From JAKAAZ01 sp963817855 (GTDB lineage: Bacteria > Acidobacteriota > Terriglobia > Terriglobales > Acidobacteriaceae), in the NCBI GenBank assembly GCA_963817855.1, contig CAWFQA010000001.1:1860001-1924000 (forward strand): DNA of 64,000 bases. The letters run 5' to 3'. Both the position numbers and the translations under genes were made by a program. Positions 27,744 to 37,741 of this stretch are shown here, in pieces; position 1 is the stretch's first letter; each line of letters opens with the position of its first letter. The notes beneath the pieces were generated by a model. It did not search any database, was not told the DNA's origin, and worked only from the letters and a program-made list of their open reading frames with translations.

Positions 27744-27832
27744 TTGACATCGTCTAAAACGTAACGTATGAAGGATGTCGTCCCATCGCGACCGTAACGA
27801 CACGCTAGTTATCGAAATGTTTGTGTTGTTAC
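27744..27832 (+). promoter_or_regulatory. Promoter and inverted-repeat operator of the second TonB receptor
   Basis: TTGACA (27744-27749), a 17-base spacer and TATGAA (27767-27772) make a good sigma-70-type promoter on the plus strand. Downstream, GTAACGACAC (27794-27803) and GTGTTGTTAC (27823-27832) form a 10-bp inverted repeat with one mismatch, placed where a repressor would block early elongation. The remainder of 27509-27956 has no gene. Confidence 0.55.
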
Positions 27833-27956
27833 ACGCGATGTCACGAGATGCTGTATTTAAGGAATCCGAACAAGAATTCCGTCGGAGGTGACGAGCGTGC
27901 CCGTCGTCATCCAAAAGCAGCGGCAATAGTTTGAACCAGTTGCAGAGGCTAAATTG

Positions 27957-30900
27957 ATGATCAAGAAAGTATTCGTCGCCACAAGGGCTTTAGCTCTGTG
28001 CGTGACGTTGGCGCTTTTCGCTGTCGTGGGGCTGTGCTACGGACAGAACACAGACGCCTCACTGAACGGAACCGTGACGGATACGACCAAAGCCGCGATT
28101 CCGGGTGCAACTTTAACGTTGACCAACGAGGCGACCGGAATCAGCCGAACGGCGACGACCGACGCTACCGGCGGATATAACATCACGACCATCAACCCGG
28201 GCAAGTACGACCTGACAGTGAGCGCACCGGGATTCAAAACCACAATCAATAGAGGGATTGAGCTCACTATCAGTCAAATTGGGCGCGTGAACGCTGAGCT
28301 TTCGCTTGGCCAAACGCACCAAACGGTGACGGTTACGGCCGGAGCTTCAGCCATTAACTTCACCGACGCGACATTGGGCGGCGGAATTGCGCCGGAGACG
28401 CTGCAGAATTTTCCTTTGATGGTATCGGGGGCACCGCGTTCGTCGGCGACCGTGGCACTTATGCTGCCTGGCGTGACCACCGGCGCCAGCGGTAACGCTT
28501 ATAACGCGCAAATCAACGGCGGCCTGGTCAGCGGGGATGAGGCGCTGGTGGATGGCGCCACCGCGATGGAAGGCTTCATGAACCAGAGCGGCATGGTGAG
28601 TCTGGAGACCGACTTTGGCATGTCGCCTGACATCACCAGCGAGGTTACGGTTCTGACGGCCGATTATCCGGCGCAGTATGGCAACACCACCTCTGGACAG
28701 ATCATCATTCAGACGCGGTCCGGTGGCAGTCAATTCCACGGATCGGCGTACGACTACCTGAGCAATCGGGCGTTGAATGCGTTTCAGTATGGCGCGCCCG
28801 TCGGGGTGTCGAAGCCGGAAGACACGCAGAACGACTATGGCGCGAATATCGGTGGTCCGATCGTTAAGGGCCCGTTTATGAAGGGTTACTTTTATTTCAG
28901 TTGGGAGGGATTTAAGGAGGCAGGCGGTGCAAACTCAGCCACTCTGACGATACCTTCGCTGAATGACCGCGCGGGAAACTTCGGCGGTGCGGGCACTCAA
29001 CTCTACTATCCGGCCGACCTCGTGAAATACGGCGCGGACGCGGGCCAGCCGATCGACTATAACGGCCAGATGAACCAGATCAATCCTCTCTATGAGGATC
29101 CGGTTGCCAAAGCATGGATGGCCGAGTTGCCGACACCGACGAGCGGCGGCGAGACAAATAACTACTTCATCCCCAAGTCCGGGCAGGGATCGCTGACGAA
29201 CAGCGAGAACGTATACTTCGGCCGTGTTGATTTTAATGTTGGCCGCAAGGACCATTTGTATTACAGCACCTGGTGGCAGTACACCGGGGTGAATTCAGAG
29301 AGTGACCTGCCGGTTGCCATCTCGACGGCCCAGCCAGCGGATCCGGAGAACGCGAACATCGAGCGCCTGAACTGGGAGCACAGCTTTTCAGACACGATGA
29401 ACAATCACGCGACAGTTGGGTACCTGAACCGCAATGAAGGCTACTTTGCACTCAACGGTAAAGCGGATTTGCCGACAGTGTCAGGCACGGCCGACGCCAG
29501 CTTTCTGCCGACGTTTACCATAGACGGCTATACCCAGTTGGGCAACCCCGCCGGTCCCAACGCGGCCGCGACGCTCACCACTCGCGGAACCTGGGCGTTC
29601 AACGACGTTTTCACCAAGGTGGCCGGGACTCACACGATCACGGCCGGGTTTCAGTGGCATCTCGCCGGCACCACCATTAGAAACGGCTTCAATCAGGGGG
29701 GAAGTTTCGAATTCGGCCAGGACACGACCGGCAATCAAAACTGCCCTCCTGCTGCGCCGTGTCCCGGCAGTGGCGCAGCCACCTTTTATCTGGGCGCGGT
29801 CAGTAGCGGCAATGTCAACTATTACAACGTTCTCGCCGCGTATCCGCGGCAGGACGGCTGGGCTGCCTTCGCCGGCGACACTTGGCGCTTGAACCCGAAG
29901 CTGACGCTGAACTACAGCCTGCGGTGGGACTACATCACCCCATTTCGCGAGAAGTACAACAATTTTTCCTTCTTCGATCCGAACGGGTTGAACCCGGGCG
30001 CGGTGACCAGCGGGGGGCAGGAGTTGCCCGGACGGCTGGCTTTTGCCGGGTCGGGATTTGGCGCGGCGAGCTATGGCGCACGATATCCCGAAATTCCGTT
30101 CAGGGACGCTCTCTCTCCGCGTGTGGGCTTTGCCTACGCGATCAATCCGACGACCGTCGTTCGTGCCGGGTACGGCATCTTTTTCGGCCAGGCGTTCTAT
30201 CCAGGCTGGAATGCCGGCTTGGGCCAGGATGGTTTCAACAAAAACTACACCGTGAGCGAGACGCCGAGTAATGGTCTCCAGGTTCCCGCGCTGTATCTGA
30301 ACACCGGCATTAACCCGGCGAACGTGGGACCCACGAAGGATATCTCCGCGAGCTTCGACAACGGACAAACTCCGTCGGTCTACCGGCCCCTGGATGGCAA
30401 CCGGAGACCGTATTCTGCCCAGTGGAACCTCACCGTCGGCAAGCAATTCCATGAGGTCGCGGTCACCATGTCGTATGTGGGCACGAAGGGCACCCACCTT
30501 CCGTCGGCGCTGAGTCCGCTCAACGTGCTCAATCCGGATGACCAGGCGATCTCTGCGATCGGTCCGGATTTGAGCGTCAACTATAGCTCGCCCGGCGGAC
30601 CGGCTACATTTGCTAAATATGGTGTATCTGTGCCCTATGTCGGATGGGTCAATCAGATGACGGGATGCGCTCCGACGATTGGACAGGCGCTTGTGCCCTA
30701 TCCGCAATACTGCGGTACGCTTCAGGGATTGAACGAGGGGCATGGCAACTCGATTTATAACTCGTTTCAGACTCAGGTGGAGCGGCGCTTCCGCCAGGGG
30801 CTGTACCTGCTCGCCTCCTTGACGGTGTCGAAGATGTACACGAATGCCACGTATTCAACTCAATCGGTGCAAGACCGCAGCGGCAGTAATAATGGCAGCT

Positions 30901-31562
30901 TCTCGCCCTTCCACCCAGAACGTGAATGGGCGCTGTCTCCAACAAACGTGCCGATAGCGTTTCAACTCTCATCGGTTTACAACCTTCCGTTTGGACGCAA
31001 TCAGAGATTCCTCAATTCTTCTGGAAGGCTGCTGAATGCAGTGGTCGGCGGATGGCAGGTCAGCCCACTCTACCGTTACGAGTACGGGACACCCCTGTCG
31101 TTCCAATCGTCCTCATGTCCAACCGCCAGCCTGGCTCCATATTTCCGCGAATCATGTGCGCCCGGTATCCTCCCCGGTCAATTGCCTCTCCTGCACGGGC
31201 GCAATGGTTTCAATCCGGCGAAAACAAACGGGCAATACCTGAATCCGCGGGCGTTTGAGAGTAACTTTTCCACCTTCGGCTACACCGGATATGGAAAGTC
31301 GGTTTCGACGGTATATGGGCCGGCGTACCAGGATGTGGACCTTGCCTTTGCCAAGAACGTGAAGATTTCTGGGCGTGTGGACTTTAAATTCACAGCCAAC
31401 TTCTTCAACCTACTTAACAACCACTACTTTGTTACGCAAGGGAATGGACCGGGCTCCGCATTCAACACTGACGTGGCCGCTCCCGGTAATTCGTTCGGGC
31501 AGTGGAACGGTACCGTCAGCAACCCGCGCAACATTCAGGTGGCAGGACGCATCTCGTTCTGA
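27957..31562 (+). CDS. Oar-like TonB-dependent outer-membrane receptor
   Basis: 1201 residues from the ATG at 27957 (a TTG directly before it is in frame). Signal peptide (LALCVTLALFAVVGLCYGQ), carboxypeptidase-regulatory-like domain at about 32-115 (NGTVTDTTKAAIPGATLTLT), plug at about 120-240, and a barrel ending in terminal Phe (VAGRISF). Same architecture as the receptor at 5314, but the sequences are clearly diverged, so ligands probably differ. Flanked by a GH27 glycosidase and TPR/CRTAC1 proteins, so a glycan ligand is plausible. A strong terminator follows at 31587. Confidence 0.9.
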   Translation: MIKKVFVATRALALCVTLALFAVVGLCYGQNTDASLNGTVTDTTKAAIPGATLTLTNEATGISRTATTDATGGYNITTINPGKYDLTVSAPGFKTTINRGIELTISQIGRVNAELSLGQTHQTVTVTAGASAINFTDATLGGGIAPETLQNFPLMVSGAPRSSATVALMLPGVTTGASGNAYNAQINGGLVSGDEALVDGATAMEGFMNQSGMVSLETDFGMSPDITSEVTVLTADYPAQYGNTTSGQIIIQTRSGGSQFHGSAYDYLSNRALNAFQYGAPVGVSKPEDTQNDYGANIGGPIVKGPFMKGYFYFSWEGFKEAGGANSATLTIPSLNDRAGNFGGAGTQLYYPADLVKYGADAGQPIDYNGQMNQINPLYEDPVAKAWMAELPTPTSGGETNNYFIPKSGQGSLTNSENVYFGRVDFNVGRKDHLYYSTWWQYTGVNSESDLPVAISTAQPADPENANIERLNWEHSFSDTMNNHATVGYLNRNEGYFALNGKADLPTVSGTADASFLPTFTIDGYTQLGNPAGPNAAATLTTRGTWAFNDVFTKVAGTHTITAGFQWHLAGTTIRNGFNQGGSFEFGQDTTGNQNCPPAAPCPGSGAATFYLGAVSSGNVNYYNVLAAYPRQDGWAAFAGDTWRLNPKLTLNYSLRWDYITPFREKYNNFSFFDPNGLNPGAVTSGGQELPGRLAFAGSGFGAASYGARYPEIPFRDALSPRVGFAYAINPTTVVRAGYGIFFGQAFYPGWNAGLGQDGFNKNYTVSETPSNGLQVPALYLNTGINPANVGPTKDISASFDNGQTPSVYRPLDGNRRPYSAQWNLTVGKQFHEVAVTMSYVGTKGTHLPSALSPLNVLNPDDQAISAIGPDLSVNYSSPGGPATFAKYGVSVPYVGWVNQMTGCAPTIGQALVPYPQYCGTLQGLNEGHGNSIYNSFQTQVERRFRQGLYLLASLTVSKMYTNATYSTQSVQDRSGSNNGSFSPFHPEREWALSPTNVPIAFQLSSVYNLPFGRNQRFLNSSGRLLNAVVGGWQVSPLYRYEYGTPLSFQSSSCPTASLAPYFRESCAPGILPGQLPLLHGRNGFNPAKTNGQYLNPRAFESNFSTFGYTGYGKSVSTVYGPAYQDVDLAFAKNVKISGRVDFKFTANFFNLLNNHYFVTQGNGPGSAFNTDVAAPGNSFGQWNGTVSNPRNIQVAGRISF

Positions 31563-31586
31563 CCGTGTCTTGTTATGTCCCTCCGT

Positions 31587-31639
31587 GGAACCGTTCGCGC
31601 CCGGGTGCAAATCCGACCGCGACGGTTCCAGACTTTTTT
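31587..31639 (+). terminator. Rho-independent terminator after TonB receptor
   Basis: GGAACCGTTCGCG (31587-31599) pairs with CGCGACGGTTCC (31618-31629) with one bulged T, followed within five bases by six Ts (31634-31639). It lies 25 bases after the receptor stop and separates it from the converging TPR gene. Confidence 0.8.
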
Positions 31640-31676
31640 GACGCAGGGAATTGCGTCGACTCGAATCGTCAGCAGG

Positions 31677-32702
31677 TCAGGGGTGCGAGGGCGCGGGAGG
31701 TGTAGCACCGTCCGTCGGGGGGTGGGAGTGAATCCGAAGATAGGTATCTACTTCCCGCTTTGAGGCGGCCGCATCGCCAAGCCTTCGGTAGATGCGGGCC
31801 AGCGCGTAATGTGGCTCGGCATAGCCGGGGTCGAGGCGGGCTGCAGCCTGAAACTGGCTGAGGGCGTCATCCGTCCGTCCGTCCTCCAGGAGGATGTTGC
31901 CCAACTGGAAGTGGGCGATGGCAAGATTCGGGTCCAGGCGAATGGCTTCGAGCAGATGAGCCTCGGCCTTGCTCCGCTGATTGAGGGAGCGCTCAGTGAC
32001 AGCAAGGTTCAGGTAAGGCCACGCATCGGGATGACCGGATTTTAGATTCAAATCAATCGCCTTCTGATAGTTCACAATGGCGAGGTGATTCAGGCGCTGC
32101 CGGTAATAACAAAGACCAAGATTGTTATAGGCCTGAGCCATGTCCGGGGCGAGTTGGATCGCTCTCTGGAATTGCAGCATCGCATCATCGTAGTGATCAG
32201 CATCGTAATCCAGCCGACCGAGCCAGTAGGGGTAGAGCGCGTCTTTGCCGTTCTTCCCGGCAAGCGCTTGAATCTGTCTTCGCGCCCAATCCGGGTGTCC
32301 CATGCGGATGTAGGCCATGGCCAGCGAGAAGTCGAGCGTAGGCGGCAGTGGGGCGATCGTTTTTGCTTTGTTCCAGGCGATGGCCGCTTGCCAGGCGTCG
32401 TGATCGAGAAAGTAGACTCCGCCGAGGAATTGGAGCAGGCGGGCGGCCTTCGGCGAATGCGGATCGCGGTGAATCTCTGCCAGGAGCGACCGTTCCGCCG
32501 CGATGTAGTCGTGGGACTTGAGAGCCTGTTGCAACTGCGACGCAGTGGCGGGCGGGAGTCCCAGCGCATCGACCTTGGAAAAAGTCTTTGTTGTTTGGGC
32601 GGTATGGGTGGAAGCGTTAGCTCTCAGCGCAAAAGGCTCCAGGATGCATAGCGCGAGCACACATTGGGCAAAAATCAAGCGGCTTTGTGGAGAGAGGATC
32701 AT
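31677..32702 (-). CDS. Secreted TPR-repeat protein
   Basis: 341 residues if started at the ATG at 32702, which puts a hydrophobic signal (LIFAQCVLALCILEPFALRA) at the N-terminus; an upstream in-frame ATG at 32744 is possible. About five to six tetratricopeptide repeats follow (for example AYNNLGLCYYRQRLNHLAIV, AIAHFQLGNILLEDGRTDDA). TPR arrays bind partner proteins; no enzyme domain is present. It diverges from another TPR gene across 119 bases and converges on the receptor gene. In Acidobacteriota such TPR genes are often found near Oar receptors. Confidence 0.75.
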   Translation of the reverse strand: MILSPQSRLIFAQCVLALCILEPFALRANASTHTAQTTKTFSKVDALGLPPATASQLQQALKSHDYIAAERSLLAEIHRDPHSPKAARLLQFLGGVYFLDHDAWQAAIAWNKAKTIAPLPPTLDFSLAMAYIRMGHPDWARRQIQALAGKNGKDALYPYWLGRLDYDADHYDDAMLQFQRAIQLAPDMAQAYNNLGLCYYRQRLNHLAIVNYQKAIDLNLKSGHPDAWPYLNLAVTERSLNQRSKAEAHLLEAIRLDPNLAIAHFQLGNILLEDGRTDDALSQFQAAARLDPGYAEPHYALARIYRRLGDAAASKREVDTYLRIHSHPPTDGATPPAPSHP

Positions 32703-32820
32703 CGGTAACGCTGGTATAGAGGCAAGTATAATTGAGCCCAGCATGGCGGAGGACTGTCGACGAGGGTCGAGGCTGGAGCGAGCGTGCAGGCCATGCCGGT
32801 CCCTTCGTTTGGGTGTTCCG

Positions 32821-34413
32821 ATGCAGATTCTGCCCGCAGCGATCTTCGGATGCATGCTGCTTGCTCCACAACTCCAACTTCGCGCGCAGCCAGCGGCGGT
32901 TTCCTATCGCCAGACGATGGCGCAGATCCAGCAGCAAATTGAACAAGGCCGCCTGAACGACGCGCGAACGCTGATCAGCGCGGCGCTGAAACGTTTCCCC
33001 TCTGATGCGGGCCTTGAGAACCTGTTGGGGGTTGTCGAGGCCGAGCAGGGCGAGAGGGAGCTTGCCCGGCAAGCATTTTCCGCGGCCATTGAACACAATC
33101 CGAAGCTCGTCGGCGCCTATTTGAACTTAGGACGCATTGAGATGCAGGAGGCAGGCAGCCATGCCGGGCCGCGGACCGAGGCGCTGCAACTCTACCAGAA
33201 GGTGTTGCGCATGGATCCGGCGAATGCGGAAGCCAACTTTCAGGCGGCAACGCTGCTGATGTGGGACGGGAAATATGCGTCATCACTAGCGCATCTTGCC
33301 AAAACCGGTGCTGCGATGCACGGCCAGGTACACGTCGAAGCGCTGAGATGTGCGGATGAGGCGGGCCTCGGACATACGGCGGCAACGAATCGCGCCGCAG
33401 ATGCGATGGTGGCCAACCCGAAGCTTAGCGAGCGGGATGCGGTGTTTGTTCTGCCCGAATTGCGCGCGGCCCGGCGTGGAGACCTGATCGACACCATATT
33501 TACTGCGGCGAACGCAAGGGCGCCGCTGTCAGCTTACGGGCTGCGCGTGCTTGGTCTGGCGAAAGAAGCGGAGGGGAAGCCGGCGGAGGCAACGGCAGTG
33601 CTTGAACGAGCATTTGCGCTGGATGATACGAAGGTTGCGCCGCTGGTGGACCTGACGCGCATTGCGCTCGCAGGCAAGCAGTACAAGCAGGCATTGGGCT
33701 ACCTGGCACATGCTCGCGCGCTCCAGCCCAATGACGCGGCGCTCGCTTATGAGTACGGCCGGATTTGCCTGAAGTTAAACCTCTTGGGCGAGGCGCACCG
33801 GGCGATGGGCGAGGCCGTCAAGCTGGATCCGGACTCGCCCGAGTACAACTTTGCGCTGGGAGTCGTGTCCTCATACGCGCAGGACGCCTCGGCGGGTTTG
33901 CCGTATCTGAAAAAATATCATCAGATGCATCCCGGCGATCCGGAGGGCATCCTGGCCCTGGGGACAGCGTATTTCCGCGACGATGATTACGTCAACGCGA
34001 CGCTGTGGCTGAAGCAAGCTGCGAAGACCGCGAGCACCGCCGCCTCGTCGCATTATTATTTGGGCTGCATCCTTCGCCAACAAGGGCAGTACGACAAAGC
34101 GCTGGCGCAGTTAGAACAGGCCGCGACGTTGCAACCGGACAATGCCGCTGTCTTTGCTGAACTGGGGCAAACGTATGTGCGGATGCGCAAGTATCCTGAG
34201 GCGCAAAATCAACTTCAGCATGCGCTCACGCTGGACACGAGCAACTATGTTGCCAACTTCGCGCTCATGCAACTCTATACGCAGACACGCGACCCGAGGC
34301 TCGGTGCGCAGCAAAAGCGGTTCGGCGAGATCAAGAAAAATAATCAGGAGCAGTACCGCGAGAAGATGCGGGTGATTGAAGCCCGTCCCCAGGTGGAACT
34401 GAAGGACAAGTAG
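32821..34413 (+). CDS. Secreted TPR-repeat protein
   Basis: 530 residues from the ATG at 32821, which gives an immediate signal peptide (ILPAAIFGCMLLAPQLQLRA). The open frame extends upstream to 32518 but would run through the divergent gene. At least eight TPR units cover the chain (GAYLNLGRIEMQEAG, AVFAELGQTYVRMRKYPEAQ). Probably a periplasmic scaffold. It precedes the CRTAC1 gene by 130 bases on the same strand. Confidence 0.78.
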   Translation: MQILPAAIFGCMLLAPQLQLRAQPAAVSYRQTMAQIQQQIEQGRLNDARTLISAALKRFPSDAGLENLLGVVEAEQGERELARQAFSAAIEHNPKLVGAYLNLGRIEMQEAGSHAGPRTEALQLYQKVLRMDPANAEANFQAATLLMWDGKYASSLAHLAKTGAAMHGQVHVEALRCADEAGLGHTAATNRAADAMVANPKLSERDAVFVLPELRAARRGDLIDTIFTAANARAPLSAYGLRVLGLAKEAEGKPAEATAVLERAFALDDTKVAPLVDLTRIALAGKQYKQALGYLAHARALQPNDAALAYEYGRICLKLNLLGEAHRAMGEAVKLDPDSPEYNFALGVVSSYAQDASAGLPYLKKYHQMHPGDPEGILALGTAYFRDDDYVNATLWLKQAAKTASTAASSHYYLGCILRQQGQYDKALAQLEQAATLQPDNAAVFAELGQTYVRMRKYPEAQNQLQHALTLDTSNYVANFALMQLYTQTRDPRLGAQQKRFGEIKKNNQEQYREKMRVIEARPQVELKDK

Positions 34414-34543
34414 ACGACTGCAGAAATGGATGTTTTGGATGGTACGAGGTCAATTTTCTCTGAGACCTTGATTCAAGGCCGCGCTTTGCTCCGTACCGTG
34501 TTCCAGGAATCTGTCGAGTTGCCGGATGAGAGGGAATGAAGTT

Positions 34544-36244
34544 GTGAGCACCGTATCGAGAAGAAGTTTGCTCGCCATGATGGCATCCTATGCGCCCGGT
34601 ATGCTGCTGCCGCGTGGGTTGGGGGCTGTAGCACCCAAGTCGCCAAAGCCATTCTTCGTGCCGGTCCCTGCCTCCCGCTCCGGTATTACGTGGCAGCACA
34701 CCAGCGGCCGGTCACCGAATTACTATCTTCCGGAGACCACTGGCGCCGGGTGCGCGTTTCTCGATTATGACAACGACGGGTGGATGGACATCTACTTGGT
34801 CAACAGCGGCGCGTGCGATTTCTACACGCCGAAGACCCCACTGCGCAACGCGCTCTACCGGAACAATCGGGACGGCACCTTCACTGATGTTACGGAAAAG
34901 GCTGGAGTCGCGGGCGGCGGCTACGGGATGGGTGTTGCGGTCGGCGACTACGATGGCGATGGCTTGCCGGATATGTTTGTGACCGGCTACAACCGCTATT
35001 TTTTGTATCACAATAATGGAGACGGCACCTTCACTGACGTGACGAAGAAGGCTGGCCTTCATCTCGGCGGCTGGTCAACAAGCGCGGCTTGGTTTGACTA
35101 CGACAATGATGGTCGTCTCGATCTCTACGTCTGCCAGTTCGTCAAATATAACCGCGAGATGAACAAGTTTTGCGGCGATGCGGTGACCAGCGAGCGCCAC
35201 TACTGCATCCCCAGCATCTATCCATCTTCACGCAGTTGGCTGTTTCACAACAACGGCGACGGAACGTTTACCGATGTTTCGGAGGCGAGCGGCATTGCAG
35301 GATCGCTCGGCAAGGGCTGGGGCGTTGTAGCCACGGACATCAATAATGACGGCTGGATGGACCTGTTCGTCGCTAACGACACAGTCGAGAATTTTCTGTT
35401 CGTGAATAACCACGGCAAGTTTATCGAGCAAGGGCTGCAGGCAGGAGTGGCTTACGGCCAGGACGGTCAGGTGCGCTCTGGCATGGGTGTGGCTTCGGCG
35501 GACTTCGACCAGGATGGGTGGATGGATTTGTTTGTAACGAACATCGACCATCAAATGTACTCGCTTTATCGCAATAATCACGACGGTACATTTGACGAAA
35601 TGGCGACGCGGACGGTGCTCGGGCAATTGACTCGCGAGATGAGCGGCTGGGGCGTGCATTTTTTCGATTATGACAACGACGGTAATCTGGACTTCATCAT
35701 CGCTAATGGGCACCCCGACGATCAGATTGCGCTCATCTCGCCTACTGTGACCTACCGCGAGCCGCTGCTCCTATTCCATTACGATGGCAAGACGCTCGAA
35801 AATAGAAGCGATTCCGCCGGTCCGGTGTTTCAGAAAAATTTTGCCGCACGCGGTCTTGCGCTGGGCGACTTTGACAATGATGGCGCAGTAGACGTGCTGA
35901 TCGCTATCAATGATGGGGCGCCACTGCTTTTGCGTAATCAGGCTGCGCGCGGCCGTAACTGGCTTGGCATCCATCTGGTAGGCAAGACGTGCAATCGGGA
36001 CGCAATCGGCGCGCGTGTGAGTTGGGTGGCCGACAGAGTGGAGCGGCACCGGATGAAGACCGGCGGCGGCAGTTTTCTTTCCAGCTCCGATCCGCGCATG
36101 GTGCTGGGTCTTGGCGCAAATCCTGTGCTTGACCGGCTGGAAATTCACTGGCCCCTACCGAGCAAGCGGGTCGACGTGCTTACAAAGTTGCCGGTCAATC
36201 GCTACATCACCATTGAAGAAGGTCGTGGCATTGTTGCTTCGTAA
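34544..36244 (+). CDS. CRTAC1-like FG-GAP/VCBS repeat protein with ASPIC/UnbV domain
   Basis: About 566 residues if started at the GTG at 34544 (AGAGGGA upstream); an in-frame ATG at 34526 adds six residues. A twin-arginine-type leader (VSRRSLLAMMASYAPGM) suggests Tat export. Seven FG-GAP/VCBS calcium loops of the form DYDNDGWMDIYLV are visible between residues about 75 and 460, making a beta-propeller. The C-terminal 100 residues match ASPIC/UnbV (NWLGIHLVGKTCNRDAIGARV onward). Function in bacteria is poorly known; it is frequently encoded with TPR proteins and Oar receptors. Confidence 0.85.
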   Translation: MSTVSRRSLLAMMASYAPGMLLPRGLGAVAPKSPKPFFVPVPASRSGITWQHTSGRSPNYYLPETTGAGCAFLDYDNDGWMDIYLVNSGACDFYTPKTPLRNALYRNNRDGTFTDVTEKAGVAGGGYGMGVAVGDYDGDGLPDMFVTGYNRYFLYHNNGDGTFTDVTKKAGLHLGGWSTSAAWFDYDNDGRLDLYVCQFVKYNREMNKFCGDAVTSERHYCIPSIYPSSRSWLFHNNGDGTFTDVSEASGIAGSLGKGWGVVATDINNDGWMDLFVANDTVENFLFVNNHGKFIEQGLQAGVAYGQDGQVRSGMGVASADFDQDGWMDLFVTNIDHQMYSLYRNNHDGTFDEMATRTVLGQLTREMSGWGVHFFDYDNDGNLDFIIANGHPDDQIALISPTVTYREPLLLFHYDGKTLENRSDSAGPVFQKNFAARGLALGDFDNDGAVDVLIAINDGAPLLLRNQAARGRNWLGIHLVGKTCNRDAIGARVSWVADRVERHRMKTGGGSFLSSSDPRMVLGLGANPVLDRLEIHWPLPSKRVDVLTKLPVNRYITIEEGRGIVAS

Positions 36245-37129
36245 CCGAACGGCAGTGTGTTCGTACCAGGCCGCAATCCTTGCTGCGATGTATCTGCCGC
36301 AAAGATAGCGATGACAGTGACCCCCGCTTCAGAGCATTGACCTCATCCGCGGCGATCTGAATTTTCGTACGTCTGTGGCAGCAACTGGCTCAAGATTCGA
36401 TGAATTATGTGGAGTGTCGGTATTCGCGTGCCAAGATTCGTGCGTAATCTGGGGAAAAGGTCTAATCAACCCGGCGAAACAGACCTTCATCGACCAGTCG
36501 TTCCGACCCTTGATTTCCAGCGCTCTCGAGGGCGCGGTGGGTTCCGATGATTGCTAAGGAGATGCGCGTTTATGAGGAGTGAGCCCAATAGAGACGCGAC
36601 CCCTGTTCAATGAGTGCATTGGCCTGTTATCGCTAACTGAAATGTCACTCTCATTTACACTTCATCATGTGCTCAATCCCCTTATTGAGATTATCCGATT
36701 GTCATGGTGTTCTCCTGCTTCACCTTGACTCGACGGATGGTAAGTTTTCCGATGTTGATCGAACTTTGGATGAAGAAGTCGACTTCGTGGTGCGCGTCGC
36801 GAATCGTGTGCTCCAGGCAACGCTGCGAAAACATCCTGGACTTTTCCCTCAAAAACGAGAGCCGATTTATGGGCCGGGTGATGAGGACACTGCCCTAAAT
36901 GGGGGAGACCATATAAGATTGCCACCTGCATCAAGCTGGTGTTTTTCTCTCGATTGGTGCCAGCCAGCCGAGTGTCGTTAAGCTGCGTTGAGGTCACACC
37001 CTTATTCGGTCAAAAAATAAAAGCACAATCAGGGCACACTTACTTTCTGAGTGCGCTCCCAATGTGCCTTGTTCGTCCCTATCGTTCCCTACTAAATCTT
37101 TATATTCAAAGGTTTAGCCAGACTTGACA
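36245..37129. other. Gene-poor spacer, possible decayed fragments
   Basis: No convincing gene in 885 bases. On the minus strand around 36691-36860 a frame without a start reads EHTIRDAHHEVDFFIQSS and then KLTIRRVKVKQENTM, which looks protein-like but is not recognised; it may be the tail of a lost gene. Other open frames here are short, in conflicting phases and without ribosome-binding sites. Confidence 0.4.
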
Positions 37130-37247
37130 CAGGCCGTATCTTATTTACTTACAACAACTTAAAGGTTGCTGGAGACTGCCTAATAACGCGGAAATACGCG
37201 GAAGCCGATAATTTTACAGGTGAGATTACAGGTGAGAAATTTGTCGT
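37130..37247 (-). repeat. att-like repeat copy 3 (arm only)
   Basis: The conserved arm, including both GCGGAA units and the ACAGGTGAGA tandem half-sites, is nearly identical to copies 1 and 2. The tRNA-derived core to its left is reduced to a short trace ending at 37130. It marks the left edge of the NO-reductase module. Confidence 0.85.
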
Positions 37248-37303
37248 TGCGGAGAGAGCCACGGATCCCTGTCGCAGCTTCCGGTAACCGCACACAAGGG
37301 ATC

Positions 37304-37328
37304 AGCGGGCGGCATGCTGCCGCCCGCT
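37304..37328 (-). terminator. GC-rich 11-bp hairpin
   Basis: AGCGGGCGGCA-TGC-TGCCGCCCGCT is a perfect eleven-base stem with a three-base loop. It begins six bases beyond the stop of the minus-strand frame at 37335 and may end its transcript, though no T-run follows. Confidence 0.5.
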
Positions 37329-37334
37329 ATTGCT

Positions 37335-37613
37335 TTAGGTAAGCTGAACTTCGAGAACACCAGCGGCCTCATCAACTGCTGCAATCACTTCGTGCAAGAA
37401 GGCGTTGCGATCGGGAGAAGGCGCGACATCTGGAATGGGTGCGGCACGATCATGAATGTTATTGTCGATAATCTCTGCGCGACTGAACGTCGACCCATAC
37501 CTCCATACTTGTAAGCCTGTTGCCCTTCTTCGTCCTACCATGAGAGTGCCATCTACTATTGCACAAGGTACTGTGGCATGAATTTTCCAAAAGTATCTCG
37601 GATGGACTGCCAT
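37335..37613 (-). CDS. Small hypothetical protein, possibly a gene fragment
   Basis: 92 residues without signal peptide or membrane segment (IVDGTLMVGRRRATGLQVW, then AAPIPDVAPSPDRN and a C-terminal AAVDEAAGVLEVQLT). I do not recognise it. A strong AAGGAG lies better placed for an overlapping ATG at 37617 in another frame (about 52 codons), so either the start is disrupted or the frame is a remnant. A GC-rich hairpin follows its stop. It is divergent from norB. Confidence 0.35.
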   Translation of the reverse strand: MAVHPRYFWKIHATVPCAIVDGTLMVGRRRATGLQVWRYGSTFSRAEIIDNNIHDRAAPIPDVAPSPDRNAFLHEVIAAVDEAAGVLEVQLT

Positions 37614-37741
37614 GCATCGCTAAATTCTCCTTCCTTTTTCGGACGCTGTTGATCGATGGCGCGATGTCAGCCTTTCTCTGTATACTTGGCGCCTAATTCT
37701 GAGTACTACGCCGGTTGCTCAATTCCGATTCTGGAGTTCTT

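Noticed and set aside
29481..30743. 420-codon minus-strand frame inside the second TonB receptor
   Set aside because: Arg- and Val-rich antisense shadow caused by codon bias of the receptor gene.
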